Shown here piece after piece: positions 26,383 to 34,962 of a stretch of 64,000 nucleotides of DNA. The notes under the pieces were generated by a model. It did no database searches. It saw only the letters and a list, made by a program, of their open reading frames with translations, and was not told the DNA's origin. Numbering within the stretch: position 1 is the first letter of the stretch; each line of letters opens with the position of its first letter. Position numbers and translations under genes: made by a program. The stretch is from Ruegeria sp. HKCCD8929 (GTDB lineage Bacteria > Pseudomonadota > Alphaproteobacteria > Rhodobacterales > Rhodobacteraceae): positions 496,001-560,000 of the forward strand of contig NZ_WPZY01000001.1 in NCBI RefSeq assembly GCF_013031405.1, read 5' to 3'.

Positions 26383-26988
26383 ATGAATGAGCGGGTTTCT
26401 CCAGATGCCTTTCGGACTGCTCTGTCGCCAAATCGCATTAATGGCGGCCGTAATTCGGGCGCCATATCAGATTCCGAAAACTGGTTTGTCGCTCAACTTC
26501 GACGCAATGGCCGATTGCTTGCCGAACGCAATCTCGTCCGCCAGGGCTACAAACCCTTCTGTCCGTCGCGGCTGGAAACTCTGCGTGTGCGGGGCCGGCA
26601 CAAGACCGAGGCCCGGCCATTGTTTCCCGGCTATCTGTTCGTCCAGTTCGACCCGAAGCTTCCCGGCTGGCACGCGATTAATTCCACACGCGGTGTCGCC
26701 AGACTTGTCCTAAACAACTCCCAAAACCCGCGCCCTCTGCCTGCGCCCTTCATGGCCGGACTGTTGGCCCGCTGCGACCGGCATGGCCTTTTTACACCAA
26801 ACGATGAACTTGCCGACGGTGACCGTATCCGAGTTCTGTCGGGACCATTTGCAGACATCGTAGCGACGGTTGAACGGCTTGACACAAATGCACGCCTGGA
26901 AGTGCTAATCAGCCTGATGGGACGCGATGTGCGTACTACTGTTTCCCGTGGGATCGTGCAGCGGCTTGAGAGTCAATCAAGCGGCTGA
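26383..26988 (+). CDS. NusG-like transcription antiterminator (RfaH/UpxY-like)
   Basis: A 201-aa specialised NusG paralog. The NGN domain starts ENWFVAQLRRNGRLLAERNLVRQGYKPFCP and has RPLFPGYLFVQFDPKLPGWHAINSTRGVARLVL; the KOW domain is DGDRIRVLSGPFADIVATVERLD. Such paralogs in polysaccharide loci let RNA polymerase read through long operons. The first 30 residues are an extra polar extension. Target operon and recruitment element are not known; it faces the distal EPS genes. Confidence 0.88.
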   Translation: MNERVSPDAFRTALSPNRINGGRNSGAISDSENWFVAQLRRNGRLLAERNLVRQGYKPFCPSRLETLRVRGRHKTEARPLFPGYLFVQFDPKLPGWHAINSTRGVARLVLNNSQNPRPLPAPFMAGLLARCDRHGLFTPNDELADGDRIRVLSGPFADIVATVERLDTNARLEVLISLMGRDVRTTVSRGIVQRLESQSSG

Positions 26989-27003
26989 ACCCGCCTCTGA
27001 ATC

Positions 27004-27042
27004 CATCTGATGCGTCTGGGCGGAAACCCAGACGCGCAGATG
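27004..27042. terminator. Strong hairpin between convergent genes
   Basis: GCGTCTGGG (27012-27020) pairs with CCCAGACGC (27027-27035) around a 6-base loop; outer CATCTG and CAGATG extend the stem with a small internal loop. It lies between the ends of the NusG-like gene and the spike-like gene. No U-tract follows on either strand, so it may be a bidirectional rho-assisted terminator or a stabiliser. Confidence 0.5.
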
Positions 27043-27047
27043 CACAC

Positions 27048-28394
27048 TCAGATAGCGGAAGCCTGAATAAGACCAACATCTCCGATATCAGCCGCCCAAA
27101 GACCGAATTGGGAGATATGCCCCATAAATGCAGTGCCAAGCTCAATCGGTGCACCTGCCAAATCGGCAAGCGGTGGAGCAGAACCATCTGCAATCAGAAC
27201 ACTGCCCTGATGTGCCCCGTTCAACTGAGCGCCATGACGTGACGCGACACCGAACGATGGCCGGCCCGGGCCAAAAATTCCTGCTACCGAGGACACCGAG
27301 ACAATTTCGCCGCCGCTAGTCTGCGTCACTTCGAAACGACCCGTATCAGGCGACAGTGTAAGGATATCTTGCCGGAGTTGATTGTCCGCATCAGCCCTCC
27401 ATCGCAGCAGAGACACCGCTCCGTCGCCGTTCCCCTCCGCATGGCAAACCTCCCCTTTGATCGTCAGAGAAACGGCTGACGGCATTGACGAAAAGGGAAG
27501 ACCGCCCGAAGGAACGCTCAGCTTCTCAGCCGCCCTTGTCACTGCTGATCCCATTGTTGGGATGTACGATGAGGGTGCCGTCCCCAACTCTAGCTGCGCC
27601 CCCCAGATGTACGTGTACCCTGCGGCAGTTGAAGACGTGTTCAGATCCTCTTCGGAGTTATAAATCTCAAACGCAGTGTCCCCGTTCTGCGTTGCCGTAA
27701 CGGTGATCGCACAACGATACCAGCCATTGCCAGCATCCTCCATGCTGGCGTTGTGGATTGAATTCACACCTCCGGGAACCCCGTTCACAAGATCGAAATA
27801 GCTGTCCTTCGGCACCCCGGTCGTACGCTCACGCAGAAAGACAAAACCTCGATCCCCGGCTTTGGCGAACACGGAAAACGTCAAGACATCCCCGGCTGAG
27901 TAGTTGGCATTCTGGCGCACCGAACCGTCGTAGTTCGTTGCTGTGGTTGTAAAGCGGCAGCCCGAGACCGTGCCGTCAGGTGCCAAGACCTCATTCGCCG
28001 CAACTCCGGCGCGGGTCTTGAACCAGATCGCCTGATCGAACGCACTCGACCAGGAGAAAAGATTTGTCCGCGCCTCACTTTCCACGAGCAGTCCTTTGGC
28101 CACCCATTCTCCGTTATCCCGAACGTGGTCGACCCGGGGAACGCCCGCAGCCGCCACTCTCAGCACACCGGTTGCATCTGTGAAAGTCGCCTCCGAAGCT
28201 CTTTCAAACGCAAACAAATCCGCAAATCCGACGGCCGCATTTCCAGCCCCCTTGAAAGTGTTCAGCGCGAAGTCACCCAGTAAATCCGGAGTGTATCCGT
28301 TTGCCTGGTACGCGATCCATTGGCTATTGGCGGGGCGTGCCGTCAGCCTGCTGCCAGCGAAACGCCCCTTTTCGAAACGACCTCCTGCCAACAT
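27048..28394 (-). CDS. Phage head-spike/fiber-like protein
   Basis: A 448-aa protein with the signature of phage spike fiber domains: FERASEATFTDATGVLRVAAAGVPRVDH and KGLLVESEARTNLFSWSSAFDQAIW, then YSAGDVLTFSVFAKAG, GWYRCAITVTAT and IWGAQLELGTAPSSYIPT. This core forms a jelly-roll, carbohydrate-binding-like module. No signal peptide is seen. A LamG-like C-terminal part (ADADNQLRQDILTLS...) follows. No other phage structural gene lies nearby. It starts 3 bp after the stop of the small gene upstream, so the two form one unit. Confidence 0.8.
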   Translation of the reverse strand: MLAGGRFEKGRFAGSRLTARPANSQWIAYQANGYTPDLLGDFALNTFKGAGNAAVGFADLFAFERASEATFTDATGVLRVAAAGVPRVDHVRDNGEWVAKGLLVESEARTNLFSWSSAFDQAIWFKTRAGVAANEVLAPDGTVSGCRFTTTATNYDGSVRQNANYSAGDVLTFSVFAKAGDRGFVFLRERTTGVPKDSYFDLVNGVPGGVNSIHNASMEDAGNGWYRCAITVTATQNGDTAFEIYNSEEDLNTSSTAAGYTYIWGAQLELGTAPSSYIPTMGSAVTRAAEKLSVPSGGLPFSSMPSAVSLTIKGEVCHAEGNGDGAVSLLRWRADADNQLRQDILTLSPDTGRFEVTQTSGGEIVSVSSVAGIFGPGRPSFGVASRHGAQLNGAHQGSVLIADGSAPPLADLAGAPIELGTAFMGHISQFGLWAADIGDVGLIQASAI

Positions 28395-28397
28395 GAA

Positions 28398-28661
28398 TCA
28401 CCCGACCAGCAGTGTGGCTTGTGCGTTGTCGCCAGCCATCCACAGGCGCTCTCCGGCTTTGAGTTGCATGGCGAATGACCGACTTGGCTGGACCGTGTGC
28501 CCCTGCGAGGCGCCCAGAGCGGGAAAGGCATCATCCGTCGTGATTTCGAACTGAACTGACGACCCGCCGACATTGCTCAGCAGAATGTCCTGATCCGCGG
28601 ACGCGGTATGCCGGTTTGCCGTGACCCAGTCAGAGGTCAACTTGAAGGTGGTGGAGGGCAT
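28398..28661 (-). CDS. Small protein paired with the spike-like protein
   Basis: An 87-aa protein: MPSTTFKLTSDWVTANRHTA..., with DILLSNVGGSSVQFEITTDDAF and RSFAMQLKAGERLWMAGD, suggesting a small beta-sandwich. AGGAGA lies 6 bases before the ATG at 28661; the frame is open to 28694. It is the first gene of a two-gene unit with the spike-like protein and may be its partner or a second coat module. Similar short proteins occur beside phage tail genes; function unknown. Confidence 0.7.
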   Translation of the reverse strand: MPSTTFKLTSDWVTANRHTASADQDILLSNVGGSSVQFEITTDDAFPALGASQGHTVQPSRSFAMQLKAGERLWMAGDNAQATLLVG

Positions 28662-28965
28662 GGGTTTCTCCTGTGTGTTTTCGGCGCTCATCATAGGCGC
28701 GGACAGGATACCGTTGCCCGAACGGCTGGTTTGCAGGTTGTTAGGGGTCGGGATCGACTCTAAATAGATGCCTACATATGTTGTAACACCTTGCTATTAA
28801 TGAAAATTACAATCGCTTGCGTCACAACTATTTCACTTTGGTAATCTAAATGAACCCGACTGTTGAATTCCCGGACACGGCGTTGCACCATTCTCAACAA
28901 AGCTTCCGAGCGAAAATCGCGAGCGACCGTCAGCCCATAACCCCGCCGGAACGGACACGAGTTGC
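28662..28965. other. AT-rich intergenic region
   Basis: No gene is supported. TTGTAA (28781-28786) and TTACAA (28807-28812) form a spaced inverted repeat in an AT-rich stretch that probably holds divergent promoters for the spike pair and the phosphatase. Confidence 0.35.
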
Positions 28966-29760
28966 ATGTTTTCAGAGTTGTTCAAACGATTGGCAGGCGG
29001 AACACCGCAGACCTCCTCCGAAGATCCATACCCTCCAATTGCACCAGACCATCGGTTCTATGCCGTCGGCGATATCCACGGGCGTCTGGATCTACTTGAA
29101 GAACTGCTGACCCAGCTTGACCCGGATTATCCCCTGGTTTTTGTCGGAGACTACATTGACCGCGGCGAAAACAGCGCGGGTGTTTTGCGCCGCTTACGCA
29201 CTTTGGCACGCGATGAAAGACGGCAGGTCATTTGCCTCCTCGGAAACCACGAAGAAATGCTTTTGCGGTTTGTCGACGATCCCAAGCGCGTCGGACGACT
29301 GTGGCTTCAGAATGGCGGATTGCAGACTTTTGCAAGTTTCGGCGTGACCGACGTTACCGAGGTCACTAGCGGCGACGGTGCGGTCGCTGCTGCCGAAAGC
29401 CTTTCTGCAGCGATGGGTGAAGACTTGTTGGACTGGCTACGCACGCGCCCACTTACTTGGCAATGTGGTAATGTTATCGTCGCTCATGCGGCAATGGACC
29501 CGACCGTATCCGTGGCTGAGCAGGACCGGCGTGTGCTGCTTTGGGGGCGTACGGCTTTAGGTGAGCACCGGCGACAGGACGGGTTTTGGCTCGTACACGG
29601 TCACACCATCGTACCTGAACCTGGCTTGCAGGATGGATTGATATCCATTGACACCGGCGCCTTTGTCACAGGTCAACTGACAGCGGCAGAGATTTCACGC
29701 GGGCGGGTCCGTTTCATAACGACGGGTGGTAGCAGCACGGAATACCACAAGAACAACTGA
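28966..29760 (+). CDS. PPP-family metallophosphatase (serine/threonine phosphatase-like)
   Basis: A 264-aa calcineurin-like phosphatase. The metal motifs are GDIHGR (residues 35-40), GDYIDRGENS (about 61-70), LLGNHEEM (about 89), HAAMDP and VHGHT. This is the bacterial PrpA/Bsu-like branch of the PPP family. It lies directly upstream of the priming transferase and the tyrosine kinase, where other loci carry a Wzb-type tyrosine phosphatase, so it may act on the export kinase. That role is inference. Confidence 0.88.
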   Translation: MFSELFKRLAGGTPQTSSEDPYPPIAPDHRFYAVGDIHGRLDLLEELLTQLDPDYPLVFVGDYIDRGENSAGVLRRLRTLARDERRQVICLLGNHEEMLLRFVDDPKRVGRLWLQNGGLQTFASFGVTDVTEVTSGDGAVAAAESLSAAMGEDLLDWLRTRPLTWQCGNVIVAHAAMDPTVSVAEQDRRVLLWGRTALGEHRRQDGFWLVHGHTIVPEPGLQDGLISIDTGAFVTGQLTAAEISRGRVRFITTGGSSTEYHKNN

Positions 29761-29824
29761 GGCGATTTAAATCACTTCCTGCCGTTCAACACCATAAAAC
29801 TGAGCACTACGCTGAATTTGTCAT

Positions 29825-29850
29825 AACTTCTTATTAATATTAACGAAGTT
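29825..29850. promoter_or_regulatory. Palindromic AT-rich site before the sugar transferase
   Basis: AACTTC (29825-29830) and GAAGTT (29845-29850) flank a perfect 10-bp palindrome TTAATATTAA (29834-29843). It lies about 105-130 bp before the ATG at 29955. A regulator site is plausible; no protein can be named. Confidence 0.45.
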
Positions 29851-29954
29851 TTTACTCATCTGATCGGATCATACCTTTGTGCCAGCGATCATGCGCGCGG
29901 ATTTCGCCGCAGGTGGCCAGGCACAATCTTGAAGGTGAGACGGCGGGTACAGGA

Positions 29955-30617
29955 ATGTTCGATTTTGAGGCGGTGCGTTCGGATCAAGAAGTTCCTGTCG
30001 AATTCACAACCTACAGCGCCCTGCGGTCAACAGAGACGTTCTTAATCTGCAAGCGTGGCTTCGATGTAGCGTTGGCAACTTGCCTGTTGCCAATACTGCT
30101 GACAACTGCTGCCGTTTTAATTGTGCTCAATCCCCTCCTTAATCGAGGTCCCTTGATTTTTGCTCAAATCCGAATGGGCCGGGATTGCAAGCCCTTTGTC
30201 GCTTACAAGTTCCGGACAATGCGAGCTGCGCGGCGCGTGATCCGCAGGCCGCACGACCCGCCTGAGGCGCACCGCATCACCCGGCTGGGGCGGTTCCTCC
30301 GACAAACGCGCGTCGACGAAATCCCCCAGATTATCAATGTCCTGAAAGGCGACATGAGCCTCATAGGCCCCCGCCCGGACTATTTCCACCATGCCCGACA
30401 CTATTTGCAAACCGTGCCCGGCTACCGAACTCGCCATACCGTCAAACCGGGAATAAGTGGTCTTGCGCAGACAGAGGTGGGGTACGCGCATGGGGCCGAA
30501 ACTGTCGCCAACAAGGTTCGTGCAGACATTCACTACATCGACAACGCCGGCTTCCGCCTTGAGATGTGGATCTTTTGGCGCACGGTTCTGGTCGTATTTC
30601 GATTTGAGGGCACCTGA
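29955..30617 (+). CDS. Priming sugar transferase (undecaprenyl-phosphate, WcaJ/ExoY-like)
   Basis: A polyprenyl-phosphate sugar-1-phosphate transferase of 220 aa. It has one N-terminal hydrophobic hairpin (VALATCLLPILLTTAAVLIVL) and the catalytic domain: GPLIFAQIRMGRDCKPFVAYKFRTM, RITRLGRFLRQTRVDEIPQIINVLKGDMSLIGPRP, and YRTRHTVKPGISGLAQ. It lacks the four-helix N-terminal part of long WbaP/WcaJ forms. It loads the first sugar phosphate on undecaprenyl phosphate. The frame is open to a TTG at 29877; the ATG at 29955 is preferred. Confidence 0.9.
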   Translation: MFDFEAVRSDQEVPVEFTTYSALRSTETFLICKRGFDVALATCLLPILLTTAAVLIVLNPLLNRGPLIFAQIRMGRDCKPFVAYKFRTMRAARRVIRRPHDPPEAHRITRLGRFLRQTRVDEIPQIINVLKGDMSLIGPRPDYFHHARHYLQTVPGYRTRHTVKPGISGLAQTEVGYAHGAETVANKVRADIHYIDNAGFRLEMWIFWRTVLVVFRFEGT

Positions 30618-30652
30618 AACCACATGCGCAAGAAGTGAGAGCTGAACACCTG

Positions 30653-32749
30653 ATGCTGGACCGTTTCACTTACCAGACGATCCAAACCGGCCAACCACCA
30701 GCGGCTGAGCCGGTAGAAGCCGATCTCCTTGACCTCTTCGTAACGCTGTGGCGCCACAAATGGGTGATTGCGATTTGTGCGGCAATAATCGGCCTGATCG
30801 GCGGATACTATGCGTTTGCCGTCGCTAGCCCGAAATACGTGGCCACGGCCGCACTGGCCTTGCAGGCTCGCACCGAGCGGGTGGTCGACCTGGACAGCGT
30901 CATGCCAGGCCTGTCCACCGACCTTCCGGTTCTCAATACTGAGATCGAGGTTATCCGCTCACGGCAACTGCTTGAGCAATTGGTGACCGAACTTGACTTG
31001 CTCGGCGACCCTGAGTTCAACAAGGACTTACGCACCGAGCCGATTATCCCGCTACAACGCTTCGGCTTGGAAGCCGACCCATCTCCAGCAACCACGATTG
31101 ACGAAACAGTATCGGCGGTGGCGGATGCGATCGCGGTTAGCAACCTTCCGAGCACCTATGTCTTTCATATCAGCGCCAAAACAGGCGACCCACAAAAATC
31201 AGCTCTGATCGCGAACACATTGGCGCAGCTTTATATCGAAGACCAGATCGGCACCCGGTATCAGGCAACCGAAAACGCGATTGACTGGCTTTCGCAGCGC
31301 GTGGCCACACTCGAACTGGACATCGTCGCAAAAGAGAACCAAGTCAAAGAACTGCGCGCTGCGTCGCAATTCGGCAGCGTCGAAGCCCTGCAAGCATTGA
31401 ACCGCCAGTCCAAGGACATGCGCAGTCGATTGGCAGATATTCGGAACCGGCAAGTATCAGCCAAGGCGCGTCTGACCCGAATAGAAGCGCTGATGCGAGG
31501 GGGCGATTTACAACTGGCAGCCGAGTTGGCAGATCCGGAACTCGATCATCTGGCCAATGCCGTGACGGCCAACACAACGCGGGCGCTGAACCGATTCAAT
31601 GCTCGCCTTCAGAACCTTCACGCCGAAACTACCGCTGAATTGTCTCGCCTGACACAGCAGGCAACCGGACTCGAAGCGTCGCTGGTGACCCTGCAAAAGG
31701 CATTCGAATCGCAATCGGCGGATCTGGTGCGACTTCGCCAGTTGGAGCGGGACGCCAACGCCACCAGCGTTCTCTACGAAACCTTCCTCGCACGCCTCAA
31801 GGAAACTGCCGTGCAGAGAGGGCTGCAACAGGCCGACAGCCGAATCCTCTCGAAAGCCACGCCCGGCGAATATGCCGAGCCCGCAAGGGTGCGGACACTC
31901 GCGATATCAATTCTCCTTGGGGCCGTGGTCGGTGCCGCGCTCATCCTGTTCCGACTTCGGCTCCAGACCGGGTTGTTCCGTACAGCGGAAGAGCTTGAGG
32001 CACAGTCGGGCCTTCCAGTGATCGGGCAGATTCCTCGCATCCAAGTGCGGGACCGTGATCAGCTTGTGCCGTACCTGCGCGACAGGCCGACATCTGTTGC
32101 TTCCGAAGCTGTTCGCAACCTGCGCACATCGCTTCTGCTGTCTGACCTCGAGGCTCCACCACAGATCATCCTGATTTCCTCTGCGGTTCCGGGAGAGGGA
32201 AAAACCACGAACGCCATTGCTCTTACACAAAATCTCGCGGGTCTGGATAAACGCGTTTTGCTTGTCGAAGGCGATATCCGCCGTCGCACCCTTCACCAGT
32301 ACATTCCGGATTGTCCCGACGCTGGATTACTTGAGGTAATCTCCGGCAAACAGCCGCTGAAGCAAGTAATCCGGCATGATGCGGTGCTCGGCGCCGACGT
32401 CCTGACCGGTGAGACATCCTACGTGAACGCGGCGGACGTATTCTCGTCAGCCCGTTTCCGAACATTCCTGACCGAATTGCGCGCGCACTACGATCATATC
32501 TTGATAGACAGCCCACCGGTTCTGGCGGTTCCGGATGCACGCATCATCGGTCAGTCTGTGGATGCGATACTCATTTCGGTCGCTTGGAATCAAACCACGC
32601 GAACCCAGGTTGCAGACGCATTGCAGCAGTTTTCCAGCGTCAATCTGAGTGTCACAGGATTGGTGCTGTCCCAAATCGATGTTGCTCGGGCATGGAAGTA
32701 TGGTGGGGCAGGGGGGTATGGCACCTACCCGCAATACTATGATGCCTGA
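30653..32749 (+). CDS. Wzc/ExoP-like tyrosine autokinase (polysaccharide co-polymerase)
   Basis: A co-polymerase and BY-kinase of 698 aa. It has an N-terminal Wzz domain with TM1 (WVIAICAAIIGLIGGYYAF), a long periplasmic coiled-coil part (residues about 215-370), TM2 (ISILLGAVVGAALILF) and a cytoplasmic kinase: Walker A VPGEGKTT, Walker A' LLVEGDIRR and Walker B HILIDSPP. The C-terminal tail has a Tyr cluster (YGGAGGYGTYPQYYDA) for autophosphorylation. It controls chain length and export with the Wza-like protein. The ATG at 30653 is preferred; a GTG at 30635 is possible. Confidence 0.92.
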   Translation: MLDRFTYQTIQTGQPPAAEPVEADLLDLFVTLWRHKWVIAICAAIIGLIGGYYAFAVASPKYVATAALALQARTERVVDLDSVMPGLSTDLPVLNTEIEVIRSRQLLEQLVTELDLLGDPEFNKDLRTEPIIPLQRFGLEADPSPATTIDETVSAVADAIAVSNLPSTYVFHISAKTGDPQKSALIANTLAQLYIEDQIGTRYQATENAIDWLSQRVATLELDIVAKENQVKELRAASQFGSVEALQALNRQSKDMRSRLADIRNRQVSAKARLTRIEALMRGGDLQLAAELADPELDHLANAVTANTTRALNRFNARLQNLHAETTAELSRLTQQATGLEASLVTLQKAFESQSADLVRLRQLERDANATSVLYETFLARLKETAVQRGLQQADSRILSKATPGEYAEPARVRTLAISILLGAVVGAALILFRLRLQTGLFRTAEELEAQSGLPVIGQIPRIQVRDRDQLVPYLRDRPTSVASEAVRNLRTSLLLSDLEAPPQIILISSAVPGEGKTTNAIALTQNLAGLDKRVLLVEGDIRRRTLHQYIPDCPDAGLLEVISGKQPLKQVIRHDAVLGADVLTGETSYVNAADVFSSARFRTFLTELRAHYDHILIDSPPVLAVPDARIIGQSVDAILISVAWNQTTRTQVADALQQFSSVNLSVTGLVLSQIDVARAWKYGGAGGYGTYPQYYDA

Positions 32750-32785
32750 CAGGCGGTCATCCGATCGTCGGCTGCAAAGGATGCT

Positions 32786-33310
32786 TTAACCGACGATCAT
32801 CTGCTTCATGCGCAGCGCTTCGTATTCAAGCTCCTTGAGGCGGAAGTGTACGACATCACCGATGGTGATCATGCCGCACAGGTTACCATCCTTCAGCACA
32901 GGCATGTGGCGGAACCGGCCTTCCGTCATTCGGCTCAGAATATCCATCAGATAGTCGTCCGGTGAGCAGGTCTGAACATTGCGGGTCATCAGATCTTCAA
33001 CCGATTGAGGCAGTGTCTGACCCGGCGTCTCGGCCATGCGCCGCACGATATCGCGCTCAGACAGAATCCCCATCAGCGCGCCGTTCTGATCGGTTACGAC
33101 TAGAGCACCGATGTGTTTTTCCTTGAGCAAGCCGACCACCTCACGGATGGTCTCGGTCGGGCGCACCGAGAACACTGCATCACCCTTGCCTTCAAGCAAT
33201 TTTGAGACGGTCGTTTGCGTATGCGACAAATTCGACTCGGTCGTCTGGCTGTAAGTGACTTTTTCGGCCTTGTCGCCACGCTTGGGCGCTTGGTATGAGC
33301 TTGGAGCCAT
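32786..33310 (-). CDS. CBS-domain protein
   Basis: A 174-aa protein with two CBS motifs (about residues 45-100, KGDAVFSVRPTETIREVVGLLKEKHIGALVV; and 110-165, LMTRNVQTCSPDDYLMDILSRMTEGRFRHMPV). Paired CBS domains bind adenosyl ligands such as AMP or NADH. The first 35 residues are polar with Ser, Thr and Gln. AGGAGGAG supports the ATG at 33310 rather than the open frame to 33394. It converges on the tyrosine kinase gene. Function unknown; no partner domain is fused. Confidence 0.88.
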   Translation of the reverse strand: MAPSSYQAPKRGDKAEKVTYSQTTESNLSHTQTTVSKLLEGKGDAVFSVRPTETIREVVGLLKEKHIGALVVTDQNGALMGILSERDIVRRMAETPGQTLPQSVEDLMTRNVQTCSPDDYLMDILSRMTEGRFRHMPVLKDGNLCGMITIGDVVHFRLKELEYEALRMKQMIVG

Positions 33311-33385
33311 GATCGGTCTCCTCCTGTGCGGGAATTGCGTCTTCTCTTCCACCTTACCGCAGGGCTGTGATGTGTATAGAGTGAA

Positions 33386-33619
33386 ATGCGTCACATCCCG
33401 CTTAAGGGGCGCAAACCAAAGGATATCAGCAACTTGCAGAGTCTACACCTGACCCCTTTGACCGGAGCGCTCATCGTGTTTGCAGTGGTTGTATGTGGAC
33501 ACCGATTCCGGCTGGCGTGGAAAGAACGAAGCCAAGGCTGGCAGCGCCGCGCTTGGGTTTACGGCATCCCGGCGGCACTTGGATTGATGGCGCTCGCCTT
33601 TCTGCCACTGGAATACTGA
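33386..33619 (+). CDS. Small membrane protein upstream of apbE
   Basis: A 77-aa open frame with two likely membrane segments (LTGALIVFAVVVCGHRF and YGIPAALGLMALAFLPL) separated by a basic, Trp-rich loop. It ends 65 bp before apbE on the same strand. The ATG at 33386 has only a weak GAG-type ribosome site, and a TTG further in is possible. Its composition is protein-like, but the start is uncertain. It could be an accessory of the flavin or Nqr maturation genes that follow. Confidence 0.45.
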   Translation: MRHIPLKGRKPKDISNLQSLHLTPLTGALIVFAVVVCGHRFRLAWKERSQGWQRRAWVYGIPAALGLMALAFLPLEY

Positions 33620-33684
33620 GGCGATTTGACTCCGCATGGGACCGCTGGCATACGCCGGGTGCTGTCTTCTCGGAGGTCCCCACC

Positions 33685-34710
33685 ATGCGCCGCTGGTCTG
33701 CCCTGGCTCTGATCCTGCTCGTCCCCGGTTGTCTCTTCGACAAGGAACCCGAGGTCGTCCGCCTGTCGGGCGAGACCATGGGAACCACCTATAACATCAT
33801 CGCGATTGGCGAGGATCTGGACGAGGCAGAACTGGGCACTGCAGTCGAAGATACCCTGGCTGCGGTGAACGCTAAAATGTCCAATTGGGACCCGAATTCC
33901 GAAGTGTCGGTATTCTCGGCCTCTGACAGCACTGCACCGGTCGAAGTTTCAGCCGAGTTCGCCACCGTGATCGCGGCGGCCAATGATGTGCATAGAAAAA
34001 GCGAAGGTAAGTTCGACATCACACTCGGGCCTCTGATCGAGCTCTGGGGTTTTGGCCCGCGCAAGCCCGAGGATGCGGTGCCCTCGGACGAAGCAATTGC
34101 CGAAGCGCTCCAACGTGTGGGGCAGGGGAGCCTGCTACAGCTTGACCAGCCCAGCAAGACATTGGCCAAAGCTGACGCGGGGGTCGGGATTAATCTTGCC
34201 GCCATTGCCAAAGGCTATGGTATCGACGCGGTGGCCGGGGCACTCAAAGCGGCGGGCATCGAGGATTACATGGTCGAGATTGGCGGCGACCTGGTGACCA
34301 GCGGTGAAAATGATGAGGGTGAGACGTGGCGAATTGGCATCGAAAAGCCCGAGCCGGGTGCGCAAACGGTGCAGTTGGTGATCCCGGCCACTGATCTAGG
34401 CATGGCGACCTCTGGCGACTACCGAAATTTCTTTGAACAGGACGGAGTACGTTACTCCCACATTATCGACCCGACCACAGGGCGCCCGATCACGCACCGG
34501 ACGACATCAGTGACGGTGGTGGCTGAAAACGCGATGATGGCGGATGCCTGGGCCACGGCGATGCTGGCGATGGGCCAAGACGCCGGCATGAAGGTGGCCG
34601 AGGCCCATAAACTTGCCGTGTTCTTCATCTCGCGAGATGTGACAGATAGCGAAGAAGCCTATATCACTGTACAAAGCAGCGCGTTCAAGGATGTGCTGGC
34701 GCGGAACTGA
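33685..34710 (+). CDS. apbE: FAD:protein FMN transferase
   Basis: A 341-aa lipoprotein that attaches FMN covalently to Ser/Thr of partner proteins such as NqrB, NqrC or RnfG. The signal ends at LVPGC. Motifs: GTTYNIIAI near the start, SNWDPNSEVSVF, AKGYGIDAVAGAL, VEIGGDL and RYSHIIDPTTGRPI, then TSVTVVAENAMMADAWATAML with the metal-binding acids. GGAGG lies 8 bases before the ATG at 33685; the frame is open to 33493 without family features. nqrM follows after 21 bp. Confidence 0.93.
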   Translation: MRRWSALALILLVPGCLFDKEPEVVRLSGETMGTTYNIIAIGEDLDEAELGTAVEDTLAAVNAKMSNWDPNSEVSVFSASDSTAPVEVSAEFATVIAAANDVHRKSEGKFDITLGPLIELWGFGPRKPEDAVPSDEAIAEALQRVGQGSLLQLDQPSKTLAKADAGVGINLAAIAKGYGIDAVAGALKAAGIEDYMVEIGGDLVTSGENDEGETWRIGIEKPEPGAQTVQLVIPATDLGMATSGDYRNFFEQDGVRYSHIIDPTTGRPITHRTTSVTVVAENAMMADAWATAMLAMGQDAGMKVAEAHKLAVFFISRDVTDSEEAYITVQSSAFKDVLARN

Positions 34711-34731
34711 CCCAAACAGGCACTAGCGACC

Positions 34732-34962
34732 ATGACCACTTTTCTTCTGGCTTTCGTACTGCTGCTGATCGTGATGGTCGGCATGTCGCTGGGTGTTATG
34801 TTGATGGGTAAAACGATCAAAGGCAGCTGCGGTGGACTCAACGCGATCTCAGGCGCCGACAAATGTGTGGTGTGCCAAAAGGACGTCGACCCTGACAGCC
34901 CTTTGCGCGACCAACTACAATGCCCGCGTGCGCGGAAAATGCTGACCGACATGGACGAGTAA
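34732..34962 (+). CDS. nqrM: Na+-translocating NADH:quinone reductase maturation protein
   Basis: A 76-aa protein with one N-terminal membrane helix (FLLAFVLLLIVMVGMSLGVMLMG) and four Cys arranged SCGGLNAI, KCVVCQ and QCPRA, the NqrM (DUF539) pattern. NqrM helps insert the intramembrane iron centre between NqrD and NqrE. It is paired with apbE as in nqr operons, but nqrA-F are not in this window, so the structural genes must lie elsewhere if the pair serves that enzyme. Confidence 0.88.
   Translation: MTTFLLAFVLLLIVMVGMSLGVMLMGKTIKGSCGGLNAISGADKCVVCQKDVDPDSPLRDQLQCPRARKMLTDMDE

Noticed and set aside
32763..32798. GATCGTCGG/CCGACGATC hairpin between convergent genes
   Set aside because: The 18-base loop, lack of a T-run and overlap with the CBS coding end make a terminator call too weak.
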